This document shows positions 42,501 to 50,388 of a DNA stretch of 59,909 bases, piece by piece (position 1 is the first letter of the stretch; each line of letters opens with the position of its first letter). The stretch is from Bacilli bacterium (GTDB lineage Bacteria > Bacillota_I > Bacilli_A > RFN20 > CAG-826). The DNA lies in the NCBI GenBank assembly GCA_016296775.1, contig JAEDIE010000004.1, forward strand, positions 1 through 59,909, read 5' to 3'. The translations under genes and the position numbers were made by a program. The notes under the pieces are model-generated. The model did no database searches. It was not told the DNA's origin and was given only the letters and a program-made list of their open reading frames with translations.

Positions 42501-43536
42501 TCCTGTTGATATTGGTGAAGCTGTTGGTATTATGGCAGCTCAATCAATCGGTGAACCTGGTACCCAACTTACTATGAGAACCTTCCACTCAGGTGGTGTT
42601 GCTACAACAGACGATATTACTCAAGGTTTACCAAGAGTTCAAGAATTATTTGAAGCTAGAAACCCTAAAGGTAAAGCTGTTATTTCTACAATTAGTGGTG
42701 TTGTTGAATCCGTTACTGAAAAGAATGGTATTTCAACCATATTAGTTACAAATGATGTTGAACCTCAACCAATTAAATTCGAATCTAACTACGGAGCAAA
42801 AGTTAGAGTTAAGAAGGGTGATAAGATTACAAACGGTGATAAACTTACCGAAGGTGCTATTTCACCAAAAGAATTGCTCAGCTGTTCTTCAGTTAATAAA
42901 GTTGAAGAATATATTGTTAACGAAGTTCAATATGTTTATCGTGATCAAGGTATTGCTATTAGCGATAAGCATATCGAAGTTATCGTCCGTCAAATGTTAA
43001 GAAAGGTTCTTATCATTGATGGAGGTGATACAGATTTAATTCCAGGAAGCAGAATTTCAATTGTTGACTTTACAAAAGCCAATAATCAAGTCTTACTTGA
43101 AGGAAAACACCCAGCTGTTGCTAAACCATTAATTCTTGGTATTGCTAAAGCCGCTCTTGAAAGTGATTCCTTCTTATCTGCTGCATCATTCCAAGAAACT
43201 ACAAGAGTTTTAACTGATGCTGCTATTAAAGGTAAGGTTGATACACTTCATGGTCTTAAAGAAAACGTCATCACTGGTAAGTTAATTCCAGCTGGAAGAG
43301 GCTTATTAGGAGTTGGTGAAAGAGATAGTAAAGTCGATGAATTTGATGTAACAGAAAGACTTAATAAAGTTAAGAAATGTTATATTGGTGTCCATGATAT
43401 CGAAAATAAAGAAGAATCTATTGACGAAGATCTTAGACATTGGCAATCTCTTACAACTGAAAGAGATGATAAAGAAAAAACTGAGTTAGCTAAATACAAA
43501 AAGTCTCAACTTAGTGAAGAAGAAATTTACGAATAA
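39505..43536 (+). CDS. rpoC: RNA polymerase beta' subunit
   Basis: A 1343-residue RpoC. The N-terminal zinc ribbon C-H-C-G-K-Y...C-E-K-C-G-V-E (about 63-82), the lid/rudder region RFRQNLLGKRVDYSGRSVI, the Mg-binding NADFDGDQMAVH (about 510-521), and the second zinc site CETKDGVCQHC (about 985) are all present. The ATG at 39505 has a GGAGGT Shine-Dalgarno. A TTG at 39490 in frame overlaps that Shine-Dalgarno and is rejected. A perfect terminator follows. Confidence 0.99.
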   Translation: MFDVNDLASIKVGLASPEKIREWSHGEVLNAETINYRSQRPEVDGLFCEKIFGPSKDYECHCGKYKKIRYNGVVCEKCGVEVISKDVRRERMGHIELASPCSHIWYLKGTPSRIGLILDINPKQLEEIVYFSAHICLNPGQSKVLVRTDKEKDRDNRIIDDQNGKEIFISVVNETLEKIANELPEGVNKEDDSEYVYGAKLLEKLKNKNEPFDFFNVSAFISEHLGAEFGSGASAIKSLLKAVDLEAEFNKVKAEISNAKGQKLIKATKRLEVIDAFRKSGNRPEWMILDVLPVIPAELRPMLILEGGRIGCSDINELYKKIITRNNRLKKLIEQNSPEVIITNEKRLLQEAVDSLIDNGRRNGKPVTDPKGRPYKSLSGLLKGKQGRFRQNLLGKRVDYSGRSVIAIGPNLKMYQCGIPREMAINLLRPFIMAVLLQEKKCLIARVADQKVSQRDADVYDVVERIISMHPVLLNRAPTLHRLGIQAFQPVLVEGRAIRLHPLVCTGFNADFDGDQMAVHVPISKAAQEEAVNLMLASNNILAPKDGKPIVTPGQDILIGNYYLTMEASQEDFEKQAQKFDAVNDTKEAQRYRDFAKLEGKVFKDMDEVVKVYEEGIIHLHTRIALRGSSMKKKTFSEDMMNGYLITTVGKVIFNFAFPSDFPYINSNSKANLTKNLDCYFVKKGTDIKEYIKNQPLNAPIIKGDIKDIINALYLQYGTEKTSAILDKIKDQGYKYSTVSGLTVALSDIKMVPDKDTIVKKAELTNDGMEELYEQGFLSDEERHKQVCAVWTKASDEMQKEVLKLLETDLRNPLCIMWKSGARGSASNFAQLMGMRGLMKSTSGETIEIPVKSCFREGLNVSEFFTGTHGARKGGADTALKTADSGYLTRRLVDVSQDVIIREIDCHSDHGTVVKAIYYKGKELVSLKERITGRYACHNVIDPITNRVIVAENTLIDEAKAKEIVNAGIEEVEIRSLFGCETKDGVCQHCYGINLASGTPVDIGEAVGIMAAQSIGEPGTQLTMRTFHSGGVATTDDITQGLPRVQELFEARNPKGKAVISTISGVVESVTEKNGISTILVTNDVEPQPIKFESNYGAKVRVKKGDKITNGDKLTEGAISPKELLSCSSVNKVEEYIVNEVQYVYRDQGIAISDKHIEVIVRQMLRKVLIIDGGDTDLIPGSRISIVDFTKANNQVLLEGKHPAVAKPLILGIAKAALESDSFLSAASFQETTRVLTDAAIKGKVDTLHGLKENVITGKLIPAGRGLLGVGERDSKVDEFDVTERLNKVKKCYIGVHDIENKEESIDEDLRHWQSLTTERDDKEKTELAKYKKSQLSEEEIYE

Positions 43537-43540
43537 TATA

Positions 43541-43565
43541 AAAGGTGGAGAAAACTCCACCTTTT
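43541..43565 (+). terminator. Terminator after rpoC
   Basis: AAAGGTGGAG (43541-43550) and CTCCACCTTT (43555-43564) form a perfect 10 bp stem with an AAAA loop, but the T-run is short. Confidence 0.85.
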
Positions 43566-43639
43566 AATATGATTAAAAAAACTATATTAAATACTAAATA
43601 TTTCACCTATTCAACTTATTATTATGATAAAATAACCTT

Positions 43640-43900
43640 ATGGAAAAAGAACATTTAACTAGAGTAGAAAAGTATAGTGAGTATCGAAAAGAAATCGAAC
43701 AATCTTTTGTTGATGAAGAAAAAGAAATTGTTGTTCAAGAGATAGTAAACAAAAAACAAGCGAGAAAACATACTGTATATGATGTATATCGTAGACAAAA
43801 AACTAAGAAAGTCGCTATATACATTACGATTTCTTGTATAGTTATGTTAGTTTTAGTTTCAATATTAATTTTATTTTGTTGTTTAAAGGAGCATTTATGA
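43640..43900 (+). CDS. Small tail-anchored protein of unknown function
   Basis: An 86-residue protein: a charged, helix-forming cytosolic part (about 1-57, with EYRKEIEQSFVDEEKEIVVQEI) and one C-terminal membrane helix (VAIYITISCIVMLVLVSILILFCCL, about 58-82). I recognise no family. TATGAT (43623-43628) or TAAAAT (43628-43633) lies 6-11 bases before the ATG and no Shine-Dalgarno is seen. Its stop overlaps the cmk ATG (ATGA), so cmk translation is probably coupled to it. Its position as first gene of the cmk-der-gpsA operon suggests a conserved role, but none can be named. Confidence 0.65.
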   Translation: MEKEHLTRVEKYSEYRKEIEQSFVDEEKEIVVQEIVNKKQARKHTVYDVYRRQKTKKVAIYITISCIVMLVLVSILILFCCLKEHL

Positions 43901-44568
43901 GTTGTATAAGCGTAGCTATTGATGGACCAAGTGCTAGTGGAAAATCTACCATCGCCAAATTATTAGCAAAAAAATTAGGCTATATCTATATTGATACAGG
44001 TGCTATGTATCGCGCTTATACTTTAGCTTGTTTAAAAAATAATATTGATTGTAAAGACGAAGAAAAATCTGAAGCTTTAATTGGAAAAATTACAATTGGT
44101 TTTAATTCATTGAATCACGTAACAATTGATGGAATTGATGTTGAAAGTGAAATTAGAAAAAATGATGTAGCTGATAATGTAAGCTACATTGCTAGTTATA
44201 AAAATATAAGATTATTTTTAGTTGCTTCTCAAAGAGAATTTGCTAAAAATAATAACATTATTATGGATGGAAGAGATATTGGAACTTATGTCTTACAAGA
44301 TGCAACCATCAAGTTTTATCAAATTGCTGATGTAAATGAAAGAGCTAGAAGAAGATATAAAGAAAATATTGAAAAAGGTATTGTATGCACCTTTGAAGAT
44401 TGTTTAACTAATTTAAATAAGAGAGATTATATTGATTCTCATCGTTCTTTTTGTCCGTTAAGAAAAGCTGAAGATAGTATTGAAATTAATACTACTAATT
44501 TAAATATTGAAGATGTATTAAATATGATGCTTTTATATATGAAAGAGAGAGGATTGCTCAATGAGTAA
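43897..44568 (+). CDS. cmk: Cytidylate kinase
   Basis: A 223-residue (d)CMP kinase. The P-loop DGPSASGKSTIAKLLAKKLGY (about 8-28) and IDTGAMYRAYTLA (about 31-43) are diagnostic. The NMP-binding MDGRDIGTYVLQDATIKFY (about 123-141) and the lid with RARRRYKE (about 149-156) are intact. AAAGGAG precedes the ATG at 43897. It overlaps the preceding small gene by four bases and der by eight. Confidence 0.97.
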   Translation: MSCISVAIDGPSASGKSTIAKLLAKKLGYIYIDTGAMYRAYTLACLKNNIDCKDEEKSEALIGKITIGFNSLNHVTIDGIDVESEIRKNDVADNVSYIASYKNIRLFLVASQREFAKNNNIIMDGRDIGTYVLQDATIKFYQIADVNERARRRYKENIEKGIVCTFEDCLTNLNKRDYIDSHRSFCPLRKAEDSIEINTTNLNIEDVLNMMLLYMKERGLLNE

Positions 44569-45871
44569 TTACAATCTTTTAGCAATTGTAGGTTCTCCAA
44601 GTGTAGGAAAATCAACTATATTTAATAGAATTATTGGAGAAAAGAAGTCAATTATTGAATCCGAAAGAGGTGTCACTAGAGATAGAATCTATGGTGATGC
44701 TGAATGGCTCAATAGACATTTTAAATGTGTTGATACTGGTGGAATTGAAGTAGAAAATCGTCCTTTTCAAGAACAAATTCGAATTCAAGCTGAAATCGCT
44801 ATTGAAGAAGCTAGTGTAATTCTTTTTGTAGTTGATGGTCAAATTGGTTTAACAGAAGATGATCAACTTGTCGCTTCTTTACTTTATAAATCTAATAAAC
44901 CTGTTGTTTTAGCTGTAAATAAAATTGATAACAAAGAATCTTTAAATAATATTTATGAATTTTATTCTTTAGGTTTAGGTGAACCTATTCCTACAAGTGG
45001 AGTTCATGGTATTGGTATTGGAGATATTTTAGATAAAGTTATTGCTTCTTTTGAAGACATTGAAAAAGAAGCACCTTATGAAGGTATTTCTTTTTCCTTA
45101 ATAGGAAGACCAAATGTAGGTAAATCATCTTTATATAATTGTTTATTAAATGAGAATAGATCAATTGTTTCTTCTATTGAAGGTACTACAAGAGATGCAA
45201 TAGATACTCATATTAAAAGAAATGAGCAAGATTATTATATTATTGATACTGCTGGATTGAAAAAAAGAGGAAAAATATACGAAGCTATCGATAAATATGC
45301 TGCTTTAAGAAGTTTAAGAGCTATCGAAAAAAGTGATGTTGTTTTATTAGTTATTGATGCTAAAGAAGGTATTCAAGAGCAAGATAAACACGTTGTAGGT
45401 TATGCTATTGAAGAAAAGAAAGCTATTATTATTGTAGTTAATAAATATGATTTGATTATTAAAGATAATAATACAATGAATGAGTTTGTTAAAAAGATTA
45501 GAAAAGAGTTTAAATTCCTTGATTATGCTCCAATTGTTTTTACAAGTGCAGTTACTAAATTAAGAATTAATGAATTATTTAATAAAATTGATGAAGTATA
45601 TGAATCATATACATATAAAATTCAAACTTCTACTTTAAATAAAATTATTGAAGAAGCTCAAGTTATGAACGAAACCCCATGTTTTAATGGTGGAAGATGT
45701 AAGATTTATTATGCTCAACAAGTTTCAACAAAACCTTTAACCATCGCTTTGTTTTGTAATGATCCTGAATATATGCATTTTTCTTATTTAAGATATATTG
45801 AAAATCAAATTAGAGATTCTTTCTGTTTGGTTGGTTCTCCTATTAATTTAGTTTTAAGGAAAAGAAAATGA
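44561..45871 (+). CDS. der: Ribosome assembly GTPase Der (EngA)
   Basis: A 436-residue GTPase with two G domains in tandem and a C-terminal KH-like domain, acting in 50S assembly. The first P-loop is GSPSVGKSTIF (about 10-20), a variant of the usual GRPNVGKS, with DTGG at about 66-69 and NKID at about 119-122. The second is GRPNVGKSSLY (about 182-192), with DTAGLKKRGK (about 230-239) and NKYD at about 296-299. The start overlaps cmk by eight bases and the stop overlaps gpsA by four, matching the conserved cmk-der-gpsA order. Confidence 0.98.
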   Translation: MSNYNLLAIVGSPSVGKSTIFNRIIGEKKSIIESERGVTRDRIYGDAEWLNRHFKCVDTGGIEVENRPFQEQIRIQAEIAIEEASVILFVVDGQIGLTEDDQLVASLLYKSNKPVVLAVNKIDNKESLNNIYEFYSLGLGEPIPTSGVHGIGIGDILDKVIASFEDIEKEAPYEGISFSLIGRPNVGKSSLYNCLLNENRSIVSSIEGTTRDAIDTHIKRNEQDYYIIDTAGLKKRGKIYEAIDKYAALRSLRAIEKSDVVLLVIDAKEGIQEQDKHVVGYAIEEKKAIIIVVNKYDLIIKDNNTMNEFVKKIRKEFKFLDYAPIVFTSAVTKLRINELFNKIDEVYESYTYKIQTSTLNKIIEEAQVMNETPCFNGGRCKIYYAQQVSTKPLTIALFCNDPEYMHFSYLRYIENQIRDSFCLVGSPINLVLRKRK

Positions 45872-46866
45872 GAATAGGAGTTATTGGAAGTGGTAGTTTT
45901 GCTTTAGCTTTAAGTAATATTTTATGTGAAAATAATCATGAAGTGTTAGTTTATTCAAGAAACGAGTCCACTAAAAATGAAATTAATAATTTTCATACTA
46001 ATAAAGCTTATTTAAATGATTTAAAGTTTAATGAAAATATAAAATGTTCTATTTCATTAAAAGAAGTTATTGCATTTTCATCAACTATTTTAATTTGTAT
46101 TCCTTCTTCATATATAAAAGGAATATTAATTGAAATGAATAAATATATAACTTCAAAAGTTGATATTATTAACGGAACTAAGGGTCTTGATTTTGAAGAT
46201 AAGTTAACTATTCAACAAGTAATTAGGAAATATATTGATGGAAGCAAGATTAATTCAGTTACTTCATTGCTTGGTCCTGGATTTGCTAAAGAAATAATTA
46301 CCCACAATTTAACACTTGTTTGTGCTTGTTCTTTAAGTTTAGAAGCTGCTAAAAAAGTACAAGTTTTATTTTCGAATCAATATTTTAGAGTTTATACTTC
46401 TTTAGATGTTATTGGATCAGAAATTTATTCTTCTTTAAAAAATGCTATTGCTATAGCAAGCGGAATTTGTTTAGGTTTAGGCTACAATGAAAACACTAAA
46501 GCTGCCTTAATTACTAGAGGTTTAAAAGAAATGAAAGAAGTTGGAAAGTTTTTCCATGCTAAAGAAGAAACTTTCTATGGATTAACAGGAATGGGAGATT
46601 TAATTCTTACTTGTAATAGTAAAAATAGTCGTAACTTTTCAAGTGGATACCAAATCGGATTAGAAGATAGTAGTGAAAATTTCTTAAAAAATAATACTCA
46701 AACTGTAGAAGGTTTAAATACTATTAAGTTAGTTAAATATTTAATAGATAAGTTTAATTTAAATTTACCTATATTGAATGCTTTATATCTCGTAATTTAT
46801 GAAGGTTTGAAGCCATCAATTGCTATTAAGAACTTAATGTTAAGACCTCTTAAAGATGAAGATTAG
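45868..46866 (+). CDS. gpsA: Glycerol-3-phosphate dehydrogenase (NAD(P)+)
   Basis: A 332-residue enzyme reducing dihydroxyacetone phosphate to sn-glycerol-3-phosphate for phospholipids. The nucleotide motif GVIGSGSFALALS (about 4-16) is a usual G-x-G-x-x-A fold. NGTKGLDFEDKLT (about 101-113), LGPGFAKEI (about 134-142) and the catalytic Lys segment EIYSSLKNAIAIASGI (about 185-200) are present, as is ETFYGLTGMGDLILTC (about 232-247). It overlaps der by four bases and precedes hup by 61. Confidence 0.97.
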   Translation: MRIGVIGSGSFALALSNILCENNHEVLVYSRNESTKNEINNFHTNKAYLNDLKFNENIKCSISLKEVIAFSSTILICIPSSYIKGILIEMNKYITSKVDIINGTKGLDFEDKLTIQQVIRKYIDGSKINSVTSLLGPGFAKEIITHNLTLVCACSLSLEAAKKVQVLFSNQYFRVYTSLDVIGSEIYSSLKNAIAIASGICLGLGYNENTKAALITRGLKEMKEVGKFFHAKEETFYGLTGMGDLILTCNSKNSRNFSSGYQIGLEDSSENFLKNNTQTVEGLNTIKLVKYLIDKFNLNLPILNALYLVIYEGLKPSIAIKNLMLRPLKDED

Positions 46867-46927
46867 TGTAGATTAAAATTTATTTTATGTTATCATTTAA
46901 TTACGAATTTAATTAGGAGGTTGTTCT

Positions 46928-47200
46928 ATGAATAAATTAGATTTAGTAAATGCAGTAAGTGAAGCTTGCTCTATTAGTAAGAAAGATGCTGATGCAGCTA
47001 TTAGCGCATTTCTTTTAGAAGTTGGTAAATCATTAGAAAGAAAAGAGGAAGTTAAGCTTTCTGGTTTTGGTACGTTTTTAGTAAAAGATAGAAAAGGTAG
47101 AATTGGAACAATTCCTGGAACAAATACCAAGATTGAAATTCCTACAACAAAGACAGTTGCCTTCAAACCTAGCAAACAATTAAAAGAATTAGTTAAATAA
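46928..47200 (+). CDS. hup: DNA-binding protein HU
   Basis: A 90-residue HU, the usual length, which bends and compacts DNA. MNKLDLVNAVSEACSISKKDADAAI opens it. GKSLERKEEVKLSGFGTFLVKDRKGRIGTIPGTNTKIEIP (about 37-76) contains the DNA-embracing arm and its Pro at the tip. AGGAGG precedes the ATG. The order gpsA-hup is as in Bacillus. A strong terminator follows. Confidence 0.98.
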   Translation: MNKLDLVNAVSEACSISKKDADAAISAFLLEVGKSLERKEEVKLSGFGTFLVKDRKGRIGTIPGTNTKIEIPTTKTVAFKPSKQLKELVK

Positions 47201-47206
47201 GAAATA

Positions 47207-47236
47207 AATTCTCTAACTTAGGTTAGAGAATTTTCT
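47207..47236 (+). terminator. Terminator after hup
   Basis: ATTCTCTAAC pairs with GTTAGAGAAT across a short TTAG loop, followed by TTTTCTTT. The U-run ends only a few bases before the next ATG at 47245. Confidence 0.85.
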
Positions 47237-47244
47237 TTATTAGT

Positions 47245-47883
47245 ATGGATAAAATTTTTTCATCATTAGCAAAAATATTTTATAGTAATGGTTATTCTCT
47301 TTATATGATTGGATCTTCATCAAGAGATTATCTTTTAAATAATGAAATTAAAGATTATGATTTTGTAACTAATGCTACACCAAAACAAATATCTTTATTT
47401 TTAAAATTAGATTTAACTTTTGAAAAATATGGTGTTGTAAAATTAAAATATGAGGGAAAACATATAGATATTGCTACTTTAAGGAAAGAAGAAAGTTATT
47501 TAGATAATCGTCATCCTTCAAAAATTACTTTTGTAGATTATATTACTTTAGATTATGTTAGAAGAGATTTTACTATAAATTCTATATATATTGATAAGGA
47601 TTATAAGATTATTGATCCTACTTTAAAAGGGGTTAGTGACTTAAATAACAAAGTGTTAAGATTTATTAAACCTATTGAAGTAAGTATAAACGAAGATCCT
47701 TTAAGAATTTTAAGAGCTTTTAGATTTAAAAGTGAGTACAATTTAAGTTTTGTTGATAATGATGAAGAAATTTTATTGAATAACATTCATTTATTAAATA
47801 AAATTAATAGACAAAAGATTTTAGAAGAAAGAAGTAAATATAAAAAAGCAGGAGGAAAAGACTATGATAAATTATTCGAATAA
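47245..47883 (+). CDS. Head-and-neck-only CCA-adding/poly(A) polymerase family enzyme
   Basis: A 212-residue class II nucleotidyltransferase. All five catalytic motifs are readable: motif A with YMIGSSSRDYLL and KDYDFVT (D-x-D, about 20-43), motif B VRRDFTINSIYID (about 110-122), motif C DPTLKGVSDLNNK (about 129-141), motif D EDPLRILRAFRF (about 151-162) and motif E NRQKILEERSKY (about 188-199). The chain then ends. Typical bacterial CCA enzymes have 380-450 residues with body and tail domains that hold the tRNA elbow. The frame is intact and its end overlaps dnaD by 20 bases, so it is not an obvious pseudogene. No Shine-Dalgarno is seen. It is likely tRNA 3' maturation; activity is unproven. 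Confidence 0.8.
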   Translation: MDKIFSSLAKIFYSNGYSLYMIGSSSRDYLLNNEIKDYDFVTNATPKQISLFLKLDLTFEKYGVVKLKYEGKHIDIATLRKEESYLDNRHPSKITFVDYITLDYVRRDFTINSIYIDKDYKIIDPTLKGVSDLNNKVLRFIKPIEVSINEDPLRILRAFRFKSEYNLSFVDNDEEILLNNIHLLNKINRQKILEERSKYKKAGGKDYDKLFE

Positions 47884-48424
47884 TGCCTTAAATTTTTCAT
47901 ACCTTTTATTGGATTATTATAAAGAATTAAACATAAAAGAGAGTGAATTAGCTGTTATTTTAATGATTGATCATCTTTTAAGCCAAGACAACGAGTTTAT
48001 TACTGTTGATGTTTTAGAGCTTAAAATGTCTTTAACAAAGAAAGAAATTGATGAAGCTATGACTAGTCTTTATCAAAAGAAATATATCGAATTTGTTTTA
48101 GGAAAGAAAGGTGCTGAAACTAGTATTAGACCTTTAATGAAGATTTTATATAAGAAATTTGAACAATCTATTTTTAGTGAAGATGAGTTAAAGAAAAATG
48201 AAGATAGTGTTAAGCTCAGAGAAGAAGTTTTTGCTTTGCTTGAAGAAATTTTTAATCGTTCACTTTCTCCAATTGAAATTTCTAGAGCAGATGAATGGAT
48301 TAAAGCAGATGTTAGTAGAGATATAATTATTAACTCAATTAAAGATGCTAAGGTAAGAAACGAACTTTCTATCAATGCAATTGATAGAATAATCATTAAA
48401 AAACTCAGAAGTGAAAATAACTAA
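47864..48424 (+). CDS. dnaD: Replication initiation protein DnaD
   Basis: A 186-residue DnaD. The N-terminal winged-helix domain (about 20-110) with LTKKEIDEAMTSLYQKKYIEF is followed by the DnaB_2 / DDBH2 domain (about 120-186), EEIFNRSLSPIEISRADEWIKADVSRDIIINSIKDA, which ends with the YxxxI-like segment SINAIDRIIIKKL. DnaD loads the helicase together with DnaB and DnaI in Bacilli. A GGAGG Shine-Dalgarno for it lies inside the end of the CCA-type gene. In Bacillus dnaD is also followed directly by nth. Confidence 0.92.
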   Translation: MINYSNNALNFSYLLLDYYKELNIKESELAVILMIDHLLSQDNEFITVDVLELKMSLTKKEIDEAMTSLYQKKYIEFVLGKKGAETSIRPLMKILYKKFEQSIFSEDELKKNEDSVKLREEVFALLEEIFNRSLSPIEISRADEWIKADVSRDIIINSIKDAKVRNELSINAIDRIIIKKLRSENN

Positions 48425-48428
48425 AAAA

Positions 48429-49049
48429 ATGAAAAAGAGTGAGGAAATTATAGGGTTTTTTGAAAAATTATACCCAAATGCTAGGTGTGAATTAAACTAT
48501 ACTAGTGATTATGGATTTTTAATTGCTGTAATGTTAAGTGCTCAATGCACAGATCAAAAGGTTAATAAAGTTACACCTATTTTGTTTTCTAAATATAAAA
48601 CTTTAAAAGAATTGGATGAAGCTAAAATAGAAGATATTGAAGAAATTATTAAACCTTTAGGTTTATATAAAAATAAAGCTCAAAATATAAAAGAAATAGC
48701 TCATAAATTATTGATTGATTTTAATGGAAAAGTTCCAAAAGAAAAGGACAAGTTAGTGACATTAAGCGGAGTAGGTAATAAAACTGCTAATGTAGTAAGA
48801 ATTGAACTATTTAAAGAGAGTGAATTTCCTGTTGATACGCATGTAAAACGTGTTGCAAATAGACTTCAACTAACTTCTAGTGAAGATGTTAACGTTATTG
48901 AAAAAGATTTAAGAAACACGTTTGATGAAAAATATTATATTAAATTACATCATCAATTTATCTTTTTTGGACGTTATAAATGTAAAGCAATTAATCCTCT
49001 TTGTGAAGATTGTGAACTTAAAAAATGCTGTAAAAAATTTAATGAATAA
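48429..49049 (+). CDS. nth: Endonuclease III
   Basis: A 206-residue base-excision glycosylase/AP lyase for oxidised pyrimidines. The helix-hairpin-helix LSGVGNKTANVV carries the catalytic Lys, and FPVDTHVKRVANRL carries the catalytic Asp. The C-terminal CKAINPLCEDCELKKCC gives the four cysteines for a [4Fe-4S] cluster. I chose ATG 48429, four bases after the dnaD stop. A GTG at 48411 would add six residues inside dnaD and is possible. Its 3' end overlaps recU (minus) by 11 bases. Confidence 0.96.
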   Translation: MKKSEEIIGFFEKLYPNARCELNYTSDYGFLIAVMLSAQCTDQKVNKVTPILFSKYKTLKELDEAKIEDIEEIIKPLGLYKNKAQNIKEIAHKLLIDFNGKVPKEKDKLVTLSGVGNKTANVVRIELFKESEFPVDTHVKRVANRLQLTSSEDVNVIEKDLRNTFDEKYYIKLHHQFIFFGRYKCKAINPLCEDCELKKCCKKFNE

Positions 49050-49596
49050 TCTTATCAATTTCTTTTAAATAATCGATAGAAAAATTCAAATTCAATATGA
49101 TTTCGTGGTTCTTTTTTAAAAAATAATCTAAAGGAATAGAGCTTTTTGTTGGATTTAAATCTATATATTCCTTGATTTCTTGAATAAATAAAATATAAAA
49201 TTTATCTAGTTTTGAAAAATAAAAAATAATAAAACCAATACCACCGAATTCATCCACTTTTAATAAATGTTTAAATTGGTATTCTTTAATATTTTTTAGA
49301 GGAAAAGAAGTTTTAGAAGTGCATTCTTTAGCTTCAAAATCTATATATTTTCCTTTATAAATTCCATTATAATCAGTGGTAGATTTTTCTTTAAAGAAGG
49401 CTTTTTCAATATATTTTTTATCATAAGAAAGCTTAACTATTTGAATTGGTGTAGGTTTTTTATAAATTAAAGCAATATTTCGATCTTTATAATATTCATT
49501 TGTATTATTTATTACTTCTTCTAAAAACATTCCTTTATTTTTATAGTTTATATTTTTATTTAATTTATCATTCTTTTGAAAAGGATAATTTATCAT
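49039..49596 (-). CDS. recU: Holliday junction resolvase RecU
   Basis: A 185-residue RecU, the Firmicutes resolvase that cleaves four-way junctions in recombination and chromosome segregation. NKGMFLEEVINNTNEYY (about 21-37) opens the fold. The nuclease centre is YNGIYKGKYIDFEAKECTSKTSFPL (about 76-100), with the Asp, Glu and Lys of the D...E-x-K motif. QFKHLLKVDEFGGIGFIIFYF (about 107-127) follows. It starts directly after the stop of the exonuclease gene and converges on nth, as recU does in Bacillus, where ponA is beside it. No ponA is seen here. Confidence 0.93.
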   Translation of the reverse strand: MINYPFQKNDKLNKNINYKNKGMFLEEVINNTNEYYKDRNIALIYKKPTPIQIVKLSYDKKYIEKAFFKEKSTTDYNGIYKGKYIDFEAKECTSKTSFPLKNIKEYQFKHLLKVDEFGGIGFIIFYFSKLDKFYILFIQEIKEYIDLNPTKSSIPLDYFLKKNHEIILNLNFSIDYLKEIDKIIH

Positions 49597-50319
49597 TTAT
49601 AATTCTTCCTCAATAAACATATCAAAGTCTTCAATTGTAACTTTTCCATCTTTATATAGTTTAGATAATGTTTTAGCAATTGGAGCAGGTAATGATGTAT
49701 ACTTTTTAATTACTTTTGTATATTCTTCTTTTAATATTTTCTTATTTTTTAAAAATGCTTCATAAAGCATCATCAAGTTTAAAGAGTCTACTTCAGGATT
49801 ATGAACATCCTTTAATGGAGTAACTTTAAATACTTTTAAAGCATCTAATAATGACAATGTTTCATTCTTATAGGATTTAACAAATATTTTTAAAATAGAT
49901 GAGAAATCAATATAATTTTTGAAAATTTTATTTGTTAATTCGTTATCGTGAATATTGTTTATTTCGTTTGTTGAATGTAATAATCTAATATCAAAATTTC
50001 CATAACTTATAAATTTAATATCTTTAGAAATATTACCAATATATTTTTTAAATTTATTTAACGCTTCAACATAAGGAATACCGTTTTTAGCAATAAATTC
50101 ATCAGTTAAGCCTGTAATATTAGTAACTATTGGACCGACATTATCATTAGCTTTTATATATACTTTAAAAGAATTGTATTTTTTCATAATTTGATTTTTT
50201 TCATCGATATCAACTTTAATTGCTCCAAGAGCAATAATCTCTTGGCTAAATTGAGTACCTTCAAAATCAAAAAATACAATTGTTCTAGATCCTTTTAAGG
50301 CATTGGTTAAAACTTTCAT
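49597..50319 (-). CDS. DEDDh 3'-5' exonuclease (DnaQ-like)
   Basis: A 240-residue exonuclease of the DnaQ/RNase T fold. ExoI is FFDFEG with Asp18 and Glu20. ExoII is SYGNFDIRLL (about 104-113). ExoIII is DVHNPEVDSLNL (about 171-182), giving His and Asp of the DEDDh set. It also carries NITGLTDEFIAKNGIPY (about 67-83), typical of the fold. It could act in DNA proofreading, mismatch repair or RNA trimming. Co-transcription with recU favours a DNA role (inference). A TAAAAT box lies six bases before its ATG with no Shine-Dalgarno, so the mRNA is probably leaderless. Confidence 0.88.
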   Translation of the reverse strand: MKVLTNALKGSRTIVFFDFEGTQFSQEIIALGAIKVDIDEKNQIMKKYNSFKVYIKANDNVGPIVTNITGLTDEFIAKNGIPYVEALNKFKKYIGNISKDIKFISYGNFDIRLLHSTNEINNIHDNELTNKIFKNYIDFSSILKIFVKSYKNETLSLLDALKVFKVTPLKDVHNPEVDSLNLMMLYEAFLKNKKILKEEYTKVIKKYTSLPAPIAKTLSKLYKDGKVTIEDFDMFIEEEL

Positions 50320-50388
50320 ATAAATATTTTAATTATTTTTACTTAAATAGTATAGAAAAAAGAAAAAAAGAGCGTCTTGTATATTAGA

